This document shows positions 47,211-58,495 of a stretch of 64,000 bases of DNA, in pieces; position 1 is the first letter of the stretch; the number at the start of each line of letters is the position of its first letter. Under the pieces are notes generated by a model. It was not told where the DNA came from and did not search any database. It saw only the letters and a list, made by a program, of their open reading frames with translations. The stretch is from Cycas panzhihuaensis (lineage: Eukaryota > Cycadophyta): contig CM041465.1 of the NCBI GenBank assembly GCA_023213395.1, forward strand, positions 150,295,741 through 150,359,740. The letters are read 5' to 3'. The position numbers and the translations under genes are program-made.

Positions 47211-48160
47211 ATGGAAAAGATACTTTGAAAAAATCCCACCTCATTCATGATTTCCTATTATAAGGTAATAATAGAAGAAGTTCCCATAGAGGTGCAAGAA
47301 CTAATTGCCCAATATAGTAAGGTTTTTGAGGAACTACCACCTGAACTTCCTCCTAATCATGGATATGATCATGTGATTGATTTGGTTCCTCAATTGGCCC
47401 CTATCAATATCAGGCCATATAGGCACCCATTCCATCATAAACAAAAGATTGAACACATCACTCAAGATCTTCTCTAACAAGGAATCATTGTGCCAAGCAG
47501 TAGTCCCTTCGTATCTCCAGTTATAATTGCACAAAAGAAAGATGGATCATATCATATGTGTGGAGATTATCAGGCTCTCAATAAATTAATGATCAAGAAT
47601 AGATACCCGATTTCTCATATCGATGACCTTTTAGATGAACTTCATGGAGCAAAGTTCTTCTCAAAAATTGATCTGTGCTCTGGATACTATTACATTTGTA
47701 TCAAAAAAGAAGACACGCATAAGACGGCTTTTTGTACACACGAAGGGCTACTTGAATTTCAGGTTATGCCTTTTGGAAAAATGAATGCCCCCACAACGTT
47801 TCAAAATATGATGAACCAAATCCTCAAGCCATATATTCAAAAATTTGTGCTAGTTTTTTTTTATGATATCCTAATCTATAGCCATTCTTGGAAGGATCAT
47901 CTCCAACACATTTAGATCATCCTCCAATTATTACATAACCAACAATTATTTGCAAACAAAAAGAAATGTACATTTGATTAAACAGAGTTAGAATATTTGG
48001 GATATATAATATCTTTCGAAGGAGTGTGAATTGACCTAAAGAAGATTGAGGCGATTATCAACTAGCCCACACCTAAGAATGTTATAGGAATTTGAGGATT
48101 CTTAGGAGCTACCAATTTTGTACATAAATTTATCAAGGGTTATACTCATATAGCTACACC
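47211..48160 (+). pseudogene. Gypsy-B reverse transcriptase
   Basis: FEELPPELPPNHGYDHVIDL, IRPYRHPFHHKQKIE, GIIVPSSSPFVSPVIIAQKK, MCGDYQALNKLMIKNRYPIS, FFSKIDLCSGYYYICIKKED, QVMPFGKMNAPTTFQNMMN, then VLVFFYDILIYS (about 47845-47880), where the first Asp of the catalytic pair has become Tyr. One TAA near 47476 and a stop near 47914 break it. Downstream blocks continue in frame with stops to about 48160. Confidence 0.88.
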
Positions 48161-48698
48161 TCTAACAGATTTGATAAGAAAATAGGCATTTAAATGGGAT
48201 CAATTAGCAGAAGCAGCATTCTAACAACTAAAGGTAGCTATGACTATGGCCCTAGTTCTTGTACTACTACAATTCTCAAAACCCTTCACTATTGAATGTG
48301 ATGCCTCCAGTTTTAGGTTGGGAGCAGTTTTATTACAGGAAGATCGACCACTAGCATATGAAAGTTGTAAGCTCAATAGCTATGAGCACCTCAAACCAAT
48401 ATACGACAAAGAAATGCTAGTCATTATGCACGCCATCCAATAGTGGCGACAATATTTGCTAGGAAATAAATTTATCGTCAAGACTGATCATGACAGTTTG
48501 AAATATTTTCTGAATAAAAAATATTTAATAGATGAACAACAAAAGTGGGTGAGCAGATTACAAGCATTTGACTTTTCAATAGTTTACAAGAAAGGAAAGG
48601 AGAACATCATAGTAGATGCATTATCAAGATCGGTAGCAAAAGATCATAAAGAGGATAAAGCATTATTAAAACCCATTATCATAATTATCCCAGCATAG
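48161..48698 (+). pseudogene. Gypsy-B RNase H
   Basis: FTIECDASSFRLGAVLLQED near 48286-48340, YDKEMLVIMHAIQ near 48405, LLGNKFIVKTDHDSLKYFL near 48460-48510, KWVSRLQAFDFSIVYKKGKE and IIVDALSRS near 48605-48630. Only one stop (TAG for Gln near 48441) lies inside, so this is the best preserved part of Gypsy-B. Confidence 0.88.
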
Positions 48699-50077
48699 AT
48701 AGAGGAACCAGTCAATGGTTACGATGAGGATGCTCATTCTCAAAAGGCACTGCAAGAAATCAAGGAAGGACTTAATACCAAGTACTCTCTCCAAGGAAAT
48801 TTAATCTTGCGAAAAGGTAAGATGCTAGTGCCTATAGCAATGACAATCAAAGCAAAGGTCTTAGAAGAGGCCCATGTGTCACCAATGGGAGGCTATATAG
48901 GAGTAGACAAAACTTATTGCAAAATTCGAGAAAATTTCTTCTGGAAAGGAATGAAAGAAGAAATATAGAAGTTTGTAGTAGAATGCAATCACTACTAGAG
49001 AAACAGAGGAGAGAATGTAAAAGTTCTAGGTATTCTTCAACCTCTACTGATTATGAAACAAAGATGGAAGGAGATATCTATGGACTTCATTACGGGGCTA
49101 CCAAAAACAGAAGGAAAGGATACTATTTTTGTTGTTGTGGATCGATTAACCAAATATACACATTTTAGGAGAACTCAAGCAACAATAAAAGCTCCTCAAA
49201 TAGAAGAGTTATTCATCAAGGAGATATATTATCTCCATGAGTTTCCAAAAGTGATAGTTAGTAATCGTGATCTCAAATTCACAGTTATTTCTGGCAAGAA
49301 TTGTTTAGATTGGTGGGCACGAAGCTTAATATGAGTTCTACATATCATCTACAATTAGAAGGTTAGACAAAAGCTATAAATAGATGCATAGAGGGGTATC
49401 TACATAATTTCACTACTTAAAGGCCACAGTAGTGGCACAAATGACTTCATTTAGCAGAATGATGCTATAATATAACTTACCACACATCTTCCAAGATGTC
49501 CCCTTTTCAAGCATTATATGGATTTGAGCTACCATCCATCCTTAATTGGACCCAACCATCTAAAGTACAATCAATTAAAGAGTATCACCAACAGTCAAGG
49601 CAGATACTGGATACCTTAAAAGATAACTCAAACTTAGCTTGTAACTGAATGAAGCAATAAGTTGATCTTCAAAGAACAAAGTGTAAATTCAAGGTAGGAG
49701 ACTGGGTTTTTCTATGATTACAACCCTATAAGCAAGATAGCCTAAAATAAACAAGGTGAAATAAACTTCAACTGAAATGTTTTAGACCCTATAAAATCTT
49801 GGATAAAATTAGAGATGTAGGCTACAAATTAGAGCTTCCCCTAGATTGTCGAATATACAATACATTCCATGTTTCCTACCTTAAGAGGAAGTTAGCAGAG
49901 AGAGTACCAATCCAAATAGAACTTCCAATATTAGATGAAGAAGGAGGACTATCAGTTGAACCAGATGGTATCCTTCAAAAATGTACCAAAAGGATGCGTT
50001 CTCATGAAATCACAGAATACCTTATCAAATGGAAAGCAATGGACAACAATGAAGCCACATGGGAATCTAAAGAATAG
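48699..50077 (+). pseudogene. Gypsy-B integrase with chromodomain
   Basis: A zinc region is partly seen near 48900-49000, then ISMDFITGLPKTEGKDTIFV (first Asp, 49080), PKVIVSNRDLKF (49245-49275; second Asp is Asn). A decayed HPQ/Glu region near 49340-49380, GDWVFL near 49700, FRPYKILDKI, TFHVSYLKRKL near 49865 follow. The chromodomain has RMRSHEITEYLIKWKAM and EATWESKE (49995-50075), whose family binds methylated histone H3 and guides integration into heterochromatin. Frame changes and stops throughout. Confidence 0.88.
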
Positions 50078-50126
50078 ATACAACAGTACCAAAATTTACC
50101 CATACTTTGAGGGCAAACTATATTTT

Positions 50127-50137
50127 GAGGGGGAAAG
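50127..50137 (+). other. Polypurine tract of Gypsy-B
   Basis: GAGGGGGAAAG shortly before the 3' LTR. Confidence 0.75.
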
Positions 50138-50140
50138 ACT

Positions 50141-50688
50141 TGTAGCATTCCAAAATATGGTAAAAAATATAGCTTATTACATTCAAATCAAAGGCATCTA
50201 AACAACGATTCCAATGGTCTAGACGAAAGTTAATTCTAACATCTATATTAAAAGTTATGACTATTTAAAGTCAACCTACCAATTTTTTCAAAAGTTCTAG
50301 CTGACTTCTATTTGAGCAATATTAAGAAGATTATCACCTTTTCTGGCTAACTTCTATTACTATCATTTGACTGCCTATTTAAAGAGGATTTGCAGTCTCA
50401 TTTTACATCATTGGAGAAGTCTTGGACTGTAATATTTTCTGCCCTTTTGGGAGCATTGTGGAGGGCACCTCACCTCGAAGAGAGATTCATTATCAACAAT
50501 AATTGTGGAGTCATTTAGTAATCTTGTATCTATTTGGTTCATATTCATTTCATACCATTTTATATATCATAAGTATCCAAGTGGATTTGTATTATTTCTC
50601 TCTTGATTTAATATTTTTCAAGTTCATTTGGTGGATATTTTATCTATTTCTATAAAATTTGTTAGAAGAATTATGTAAGGTTGCTATA
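50141..50688 (+). repeat. 3' LTR of Gypsy-B
   Basis: Starts TGTAGCATTCC, ends TTGCTATA (CA decayed to TA). Confidence 0.87.
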
Positions 50689-50693
50689 GAGAC
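50689..50693. repeat. Target-site duplication GAGAC, right (Gypsy-B)
   Basis: Matches the empty site of copy A near 12932. Confidence 0.8.
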
Positions 50694-51650
50694 TCATCCT
50701 CATAGCTAATGAAATGTGAGAAATTGCGAAGATAGGATATAATGAACTAGGTCAAAATCCATCTGATGCAGGAAAGGCCACCTACAAGGTAAATGTTAAG
50801 AAGGATAATGAAGCCTTGGCACTTATCTTTTATGCCCTAGAGGATCATGTATTCAGTTATGTTAGTGAATCTGATAAGTCAAAGGAAGCTTGAGATACAT
50901 TATAGTTATTATATGAAGGAGCAACCTCTTCTAAACTTTAGAATCTTAGGAGCAAGTTTGAAAATTTATGCATGATACCCAATGAATCTATAATAGAGTT
51001 TATGACCAAAGTATAAGACATAATAAACCAAATGAGGTCTCTTGGTGATACCCTTACAGAACAAAGGGTAGTTGAATGGATCCTTAGATGTGTTGGTGTA
51101 GTTAGATGCTTTGAAATGGTTGCCACTAGTATAAGTGTCTCAAAGGATCTAAGCACTTTAAAAGTGGACTAGCTTAGTGTTATACTTATATCTATAAATG
51201 AACAACAAAGTCTTAATCAGTCTCTACAATATGCCTTTACCACAAAGGCTCATATTCAATGCAACTCTTAAGTAGAAACTTCAAGGCAAAAAAAATCACC
51301 TCTAAGAAGAAAGCTTTGGAATCCTAGAAAGGATATTAGGCAAGATCCTCCAAAATATCAAGCCCCTCATCAAATGAGACAAGGAGGATACCAATAAAAT
51401 AAAAACCCTTGAAGGCATACAAATCACAGTTTGAAAATCATACTTATTATCCTAATTATCAAGGAAATCCTCAATCTTCAAGGTCAAATCAAGAATATTA
51501 TGATAATAGACTAAGAGACAACCCTCCTTAACCTTATGAGGAAAGGGAGAGATCCTTTAATATTGATCGATCTCATCCAAGAAGTAAGAGCTTAAGTTAT
51601 AGAAGGACAGATCTATTATATTGTACATATTACTATAGAAGTGGCCATAA
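50694..51650 (+). pseudogene. Copia-3 B gag, remainder
   Basis: Counterpart of 12934-13867: KEAW near 50885, a SKFENLCMIPNESI-like block near 50950, a LSTLKVD block near 51155 and a Lys/Arg-rich tail. The knuckle reads YYYRSGHNEDKYF near 51630, with all but the His lost. Confidence 0.78.
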
Positions 51651-53270
51651 TGAAGACAAATATTTCTCAAAATATGGGCCACCTACTAGAGGACATACCC
51701 ATAATACATCTAAGTCAAAGATCAATAACAAGTTATTCCTATCTAGTTTTACTGCTAAGGAGGAAGAAGATGATAGTTGGTACATCAATTTAGGATGCCA
51801 ACTCATATGACCCATAAAGAATATATGTTTCATATTTTAGCTAAAAATAGAAAAGGATCCATTATGTTTAGAGATAATATCTCCCATGAATCAGTTGGGA
51901 GAGGTAATATAGACTTAATGACTAATATAGAAGAATATAAACATCTAGATGATGTCTTATATGTCCCCGCTCTAAGGAAAAACTTATTATTAGTAGGACA
52001 GATGATGGGACAGGATTACAAAGTGATTTTTAACAATGGTGAGTGTGTTATCAAAGACAAAAAAAGAAATAAAGCTATTATTACCAAAGGTAAAATGACC
52101 AAGGATCACCTATTCAAACTTATACTTACTCCTTCATATACATATACCCTAAGAACTTTAGCTACCGCGGATAACGACTTGTGGCATATAAGGTTTAGAC
52201 ATATCAACTATAATAGCTTGGCCCTTATGAAATGGATGAACATAGTCAATGGCTTACCACATATTGATGTAAATAAAACCTTATGTGAAGGGTGTCTTCT
52301 TGGTAAACACCACAGAGAAAGTTTTATGGATTATAGTGATCGAGCATCAGGTCCTTTCTAATTGGTATACATAGAAATTTATAAACATATAAAGACTCCT
52401 TCCCTAGTAGGTGTAAAATATTTCATCACTTTCATCTATGACTTCACAAAGAAGACATAGGTGTTCTTCCTACAATATAAATCAGATGCCTTTGAATACT
52501 TTGTTGACTTCAAATCCTTTGTAGAGCGACAAAGTGGATATAAACTTCTATCCCTAAGATCATATAATAAGGGAGAGTTTATATCCAATGTATTCAAAGA
52601 CTACTGTATGCGCCATGGAATTAGAAGATAGTTCACTAACCCCTACGCCCCACAATAAAATAATGTAGTGGAAAGGAAGAATCAAACTATAGTTAAAATT
52701 GCTAGGTGTATGCTTAAAGACAAGAATTTAGGCCATGAGTCTTAGGTTGAAGCAGTTCACATAGTCATCTACTTACTCAATAGATGCTCCACGAAAGCCC
52801 TTAGGTGAAAAACTCTAGAAGAAGCTTGGACTAGTTATAAACCAAGCATATATCATCTCAAAGTATTTAGTTGTCTTTCCTATGCATGTATTCCTGATTA
52901 AAGAAGATCAAAATTGGATGATTATAGTGTCAAATGTATCTTCATTGGCTATAATAAAACTTCTAAGTACTACAAGGTATATGATCCTAAATCAAGAAAA
53001 GTTATATTAAGTAGAGATATCAAGTTTTAGGAAGATACTTACTATAAAGTTGATCAAGAAAAGAAAAACGAGATTACCATAAAATTTAATACATCTTCTA
53101 AGTCCAAATATATGCCTCCTATATTTAATTCTAGGAGAATCATTAATAAACCTAGTGGGAAAGGAACTTTATCTCAACTTCTACCACAACATCTACCTAA
53201 ATGGATTCATCAAAATCATGGCTTGGGAGACATCTTGGATAATAATAGAAGATCCACATACTCGCATAGG
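51651..53270 (+). pseudogene. Copia-3 B protease and integrase
   Basis: WYINLGC near 51780 (active site lost, then frameshift), an open 194-codon stretch 51777-52361 with DVLYVPALRKNLL, WHIRFRHINYNSLA and CEGCLLGKHHRESF. The integrase core (52360-52700) has Asp to Glu or Asn changes in the first block and a KFFNP-type Glu block with stops. KCIFIGYN region near 52940 follows. Confidence 0.83.
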
Positions 53271-54836
53271 GTTAACTTTTCCCTAATGAGCAAGGTATTA
53301 AAGACCATGAGCCTCAAACCTTTACTCAGGCTAATCAACATGAATGTTAGCAGAAAGTTATGGAAGATGAATATAACTCCATTGTTAGGAATGACACATG
53401 GGAGCTAGTTGACTTACCTCTAAAGAAGAAGACTATTAGTACAAAATAGGTCTATAAGACCAAGTTTCGCTCAAATGACTCCATTGACAAATATAACGAT
53501 AGATTGGTTGTAATAAGGTATGCTAAAAAATAAGGCACAGACTATATGGAAACTTTTGCCTCTATTGCTAGGATGGAATCTATCAGAATGATGATAAGTC
53601 TAGTAGCCCAAATGGGTTGGAATGTTTATCAAATAGATGTTAAAAGTGCCTTCCTAAATAACTACATCAAAGAATACAATTATGTCACTCAACCCCTCAG
53701 TTTTAAAGTAAGGGGTAAAGAGAATAAAGTGTACAAACTAAAAAAAGCACTATATGGTCTAAAATAAGCACCCAAGGCTTGGTTTTTCTGCATAGACAAA
53801 TATTTTAGAGATCAAGGGTTTGAGAGATCTCAGGAAGATCCAAACTTATATATCCAAATTAAGGGCAATTCAATCTTAATTGTAGGTCTTTATGTGGATG
53901 ACCTAGTATATACTGGAAATGACTCCCATCTCTTGCATCAATTCAAAGATGCTATGTGTAAAGAATTTGAGATGATAGATTTAGGTCTTATGCATTACTT
54001 CCTAGGATTAGAAGTCTTGCAAGATAAGAAGGGAATTTTCATTTCCCAACGTAAATATATATTGGGTCTACTATAAAGGTTCAGAATGACAGACTGTAAA
54101 CCATTGGAAACCCCAGCAAAAATAAGAATCAAACTCTCCAAGACAAATGACTGTACTTCAGTTGATCTAATACTTTATAGATGGCTTATTGGCATTTTAA
54201 TATACTTGACATCTATCCAGCCAAATATAACACACTCAATTGGTATTATATCTAGGTTCATGTAGGATCCAAAGACCTCTCACTAGCAAGCAACCAAGAG
54301 AATCCTTATATATCTCAAAGGAACTCTAGAGTTTGGGCTATATTATAAAGCTTCCTCTAAACTTCAGTTCATTAGCTATACAGATTTAGATTGGGCTGGA
54401 GATGTTGATGATAGAAAATCTACAATAAGTTATATATTCAGTATGGGATTAGCAATAATTACATGGAGCACAAAGAAGTAGAATACAATTCTCTTATCTA
54501 TAATTGAGGTAAAATATAAAGCAGTAATAGTAGGAGCATGTGAATCAACTTAGTTAAGAAGACTATTATAGGATTTCTAGATTAAATAGCAAGATCCCAC
54601 TAAAATTTAGTATGATAATCAAAGCACCATCCATATAGCAAAGAATCTGGTCTTACATGGTAGAATAAAACATATTGAGACTCAACACCATTTCATTCAG
54701 GAACTAGTACAAGCAGAAGAAATTGAGTTAGCATATTACAGCACTAAAGATCAAACAGTAGACATATTTACAAAGACTTTGAGAAAAATTAAACTCTAAA
54801 AATTTAAAGAAAGTTTGGGAATCATTTACATTGGGC
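53271..54836 (+). pseudogene. Copia-3 B reverse transcriptase and RNase H
   Basis: Counterpart of 15497-17046: SFASIARMESIRMMI-like block near 53555, YQIDVKSAFLNNYIKEYNYV near 53625-53680, [12 protein letters not shown] near 53730, LYVDDLVYTGNDSHLL near 53890-53935 with the catalytic Asp pair intact, MHYFLGLEVLQDKKGIFIS near 53990, RNase H with a YTDLDWAG-like block near 54380 and the DNQST block near 54615. Several TAA and TAG codons. Confidence 0.86.
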
Positions 54837-54849
54837 TTATGGGAGAGAA

Positions 54850-55199
54850 TGTTGGGATAACCCCTAATGTATCTAAGGAGTTATGTGCCTACGGCCCCTC
54901 AAAGCCACCTTTGAGGCCCCCTAGGGCACCTAGAGCCAAACATTAGCCGCCTAAAGCTACCATAAATTGATGTAACATTCTTAAGGTATGTGCTTTATTT
55001 ATTAAATATAATTTTTAATATTATTTTGAATTATTTCGACTAACATGTAGGTTAGGTTAAGGTGCTTGCCGCCTCCTCAAATTTCTATATGTGGGGTGGG
55101 AATACCTCCCTAGTGTTTTCTAATACTACCATTATTTGGAAATCATATGTTAACTCAAGATGCATTCGTCATAGTCTTGTTGTACTTCTTTACAACACA
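54850..55199 (+). repeat. 3' LTR of Copia-3 B
   Basis: Starts TGTTGGGATAACCCCTAA after GGGAGAGAA and ends near TACAACACA. It shares its diagnostic bases with the 3' LTR of copy A. Confidence 0.83.
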
Positions 55200-55990
55200 A
55201 TCATCCTCTAGTTCAACCTCGACTTTGAACTCTTTGAATAAATCAAAGACTTCTACTTTAGTATGCAAGAAATAAATCTAGATTTTTCTAGTTAAATCAT
55301 CTATGAAAGTAAGGAAGTATCTACTTCCATTGACAGAATGTGGGGTAAATGGACTACATAAATTAGAATGAACTAATTCTAATTTTTTCTATAGTTGCCA
55401 TTTACTTTTATGGAATGGCATCCTATGTTGTTTTCCATATTGGCAACTTTTACATATAAAATTACTTATTGAGATTGGAGGCAGACCAATTACTAGACTA
55501 TTTCTCTCAATGTTTTTAATTTTTCCATGGGGAGATAACCATACTTCAAATGCCACATCTTATTATTATGACTCACTACAATGCAAGACTTTACATCAGG
55601 TACAATTGGGTGTGATAGTAGCCTATATAGGCCATTACTTTCAACTCTTTTTGTGATTACATGGCCATCATTTTTCATGTCTAGGATATAAAAAAATCCT
55701 TTCTCATCAAATATAGTTCTCAACCCCTTTTTCTTGAGTTGGGAGATAGATAGTAAGTTCATTTTTAAACCAAGTACTAAAAGTGCATTTCTAATCTTCT
55801 CAGCCTTGTCTTTTATTTTTATGAAAATGGTTCTAACTCCTTTGATTTCAAGGGAGTATTTATCTCTCAATTCCACAGATTTATCTGAAATATATGGCTA
55901 CAAGCTTTCAAACCATTCTTCTCAATTGGTTATGTAGTGAGAGGCTCTTGAGTTGGTGTACCATACATCTTTATCCTAGAGGCTTACTAC
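55200..55990 (-). pseudogene. Copia-2 B protease and integrase N-part
   Basis: Counterpart of 17413-18240. Open 127 codons at 55493-55876 with LRDKYSLEIKG, ALLVLGLKMNLLSISQLKKK and DEKGFFYILDMKND. Confidence 0.82.
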
Positions 55991-57540
55991 TAGGGCAACG
56001 ATGAAAGTCATTTCCTCCTCTTCATCATCATCATCATCGTTCTGTTCCTTAGTGTAGTTTCCCATGGACCATTTCCCTCTCTAGATATTTGTTTTCTTAC
56101 ATTGGTATGGAAAGTGTCATGATTGACCACAATGATAATACACATCAAATACTCTACAAGAACTAGTAAAATGATTAGTCTAACTTCAACTATAACAAAT
56201 CCTTAAAGTAATACTATGACCTTGTCTTCTTATATCTTGCCAATGGCCTTATGATGAAGCATGACCTTTGGGATTTTTTCCTCTACTATGTTCTCTGAAT
56301 CCCAAGTTTAATCTAGAGGTGAAAGCATCCTCAAGCTCACCTATATCCTCATATCTCCTATTTCTTTGCTCATATCTTAGCAATAATTTTGTTAGAGTAT
56401 CCATTGACATTGTTATTATTTGATCAGTGTTAGTGATGGTGTTTATCATTACATTGAATGACTTAGGTAATTTACTAACTATAAGCTCCACCAACTCTTA
56501 ATCAGTGATTAGAGCACCCGCATTGGAGAGGTCATTCCTTAGTGAAATTACTTTATGTAAGAAATCAGTAACTATTTCGAACTCCTTCACGTGAAAGTTT
56601 AAATAGTTCTTTTTTTAAGGCTATTATCCTAGCCTTATTCTTTTGTCCATACAAGTTTTCTAGACATTTCAAAATGCTTTCAGTAGAGTACAAACTTTCA
56701 ACATAGATAAGAAGGGAATCTAAAATAGATAATTTCAAAGTTATAACCCCTCTCCTATCCCAATCTTCCCAGCTAGTTTGCTCAAGCCTAGCATCCTTTG
56801 GTTTGGTTTAATTTCCTATTACAATTTTCCAAGCATTCTTAGCTCTGAGGGTCTCTATTTTAATTTTCCAAATGTGGTAGTTGGTATCAGTAAGCTTATC
56901 ATTATCAAATAGAGCTAAGATAAAGGAATCCATTTCTAAAGAGAAGATTATATTCTAGGAGCCCTAGATTGTATTTTTGTGTGGTACCTAAACTGTATGG
57001 ATGGGATTGAGACCTATCTCAAATGAAAGGTCTTGAAGAGGAACAAATCTTAAAGGAACAACTCCACAAGATTATTCAATAGAATTATATACTTCAAATA
57101 AAGGATTTTGAACTGAGATTACCCAGAGATCTACTCTAATCTGAGAAAAAACTTTAGATTGCTCCCTAAACTTGTGCAGCTGGTAAAAGGGCTAAAACCC
57201 CCTTCAAATGACCTCGGTTCGCTTCATGGTAGAAAAGAAAAGTGCGGAAGATGATAAGATCTTTGATTTGGCTAAGTTTCATTGAAATCTAAAACTTTAA
57301 GTTTTTCAAGTTTGTATGATCATACGATTCCATACTATCACTTTTGTACTTGCTTTATACTTTATTCCTGCTTTGCTTGATGTCTTCTTGCCTCCTTCTT
57401 GCACTTCTTTAGGTGCATGTCTCCTTCTTAGTTTCTTCTTCATTTGAAGTCCTTTGTCTTTCTCCTTTTATAACTTGTCTAAGATTGTACTTATCTCTCC
57501 CACTTGATTTCATAGAGACCCTCTCTTAATCAGGCAGAAT
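55991..57540 (-). pseudogene. Copia-2 B gag
   Basis: Counterpart of 18241-19858: VELIVSKLPKSF, DQIITMSMDTLTKLLLRYEQ and ELEDAFTSRLNLGFREHSRG (56249-56494), then the DNKLTDTNYHIWKIKIE-type block near 56870. About 120 bp present in copy A near 19275-19395 is missing here near 57037. Confidence 0.78.
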
Positions 57541-57545
57541 AACTT

Positions 57546-57557
57546 ACTATGATACCA
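57546..57557 (-). other. Primer-binding site of Copia-2 B
   Basis: Minus strand TGGTATCATAGT, 10 of 12 to the initiator-Met site, touching the LTR. Confidence 0.8.
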
Positions 57558-57747
57558 TGTCAAAATACTAGATCAAAGATAACTAAAGAACACTTGAATT
57601 AATTGATTATTGAGAGATCAAGTGAATAAATATAATTAGGGTTTGTAACTAACTTGTAACTGAAACACATCTAAATGACATGTGTACTGTTAGTTACATA
57701 CATTAAACATTAACCTATGACATAGGATAAAATAGTACATTCTAACA
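57558..57747 (-). repeat. 5' LTR of Copia-2 B
   Basis: 190 bp, TGTCAAAATA to TTCTAACA. Its partner 3' LTR is missing because the duplication starts inside Copia-2. Confidence 0.85.
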
Positions 57748-57752
57748 TGATT
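57748..57752. repeat. Target-site duplication TGATT, copy B
   Basis: Same five bases as at 20093-20097. Confidence 0.75.
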
Positions 57753-58210
57753 AGGTAAGTGAAATTAATGATATAAAATCTACTTTTAGGTATATATTTA
57801 ACTTAAGTTTAATAACTATTGTATGGAGTTCTAAAAAGCAAAATACCATTTCATTATCTGTTGTAGAAGTAGAGTATAAGGCAACAATTTTAGGTGTATA
57901 TGAAATAATGTGGTTACATTGACTTCTACATTATCTTTAGATGGAACTGAATGGTCATACTAAGAATTGGTATGATAATCAAAGCACCATTCAAATGACA
58001 CATAATTCAATCTTCTATGGCAGAACCAAACATATCGAGACATGACATTATTTCATTTGAGAACTTATGCAAGTAGGTGAAATAGAGTTGGTATATTGTA
58101 TCACAGAAGATTAGGTAATAGACATCTTTACAAAGGCACTTGGAAAAGTTAAATTCCATAAATTTAGAGAAAAGCTTAGAGTTACACATAATGAATATTA
58201 TGGAGGAGAA
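57753..58210 (+). pseudogene. Copia-1 B RNase H
   Basis: Counterpart of 20098-20574 with a 19-bp shorter start. SVVEVEYKATILGV-like block near 57860, WYDNQSTIQM near 57970, ELVYCITED near 58085 and DIFTKALGKVKFHKF near 58120-58165. Confidence 0.83.
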
Positions 58211-58495
58211 AGCTAGCCTAATATTCATTACCATTTATTAAAAGTGTGCAAGCAGGCCACCCTAACCATCTTGAGCTCACTTCAGCCATCAATGGATAAA
58301 TGTAAGTATATTTTATTCTATACTTTATTATTATTTTATTTTCAAATTGTGTTGGTTAAGATGAGCTCCTGCCTACCTTGTAAACTATAAATATCAAAGG
58401 TATAACACCCTGATATTTTTTAACACCATTATCAAATGAAATTTGTTAATTATTTTGTTAATATGGATTGAAGATTTGTTCTCTGCTCTGTCTCA
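58211..58495 (+). repeat. 3' LTR of Copia-1 B
   Basis: Starts AGCTAGCCTAATATTC (TG lost) and ends near TCTCA. Counterpart of 20575-20869. Confidence 0.7.

Larger units (their letters stand above)
45030..50688 (+). mobile_element. Gypsy-B, Ty3/Gypsy chromovirus (5659 bp)
   Basis: Complete plus-strand element with LTRs of about 549 bp, perfect primer site, polypurine tract, target duplication, full gag-pol and a C-terminal chromodomain. LTRs differ at about one base in ten by eye, so it is older than Gypsy-A. Many stops. Confidence 0.9.
42138..54849 (+). mobile_element. Copia-3 copy B body with 5' LTR (3' LTR 54850-55199), carries Gypsy-B
   Basis: Same element, orientation and insertion point as Copia-3 A. 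Leader, gag, protease, integrase, reverse transcriptase and RNase H are all present but broken. Gypsy-B is inserted at the start of gag. Confidence 0.85.
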
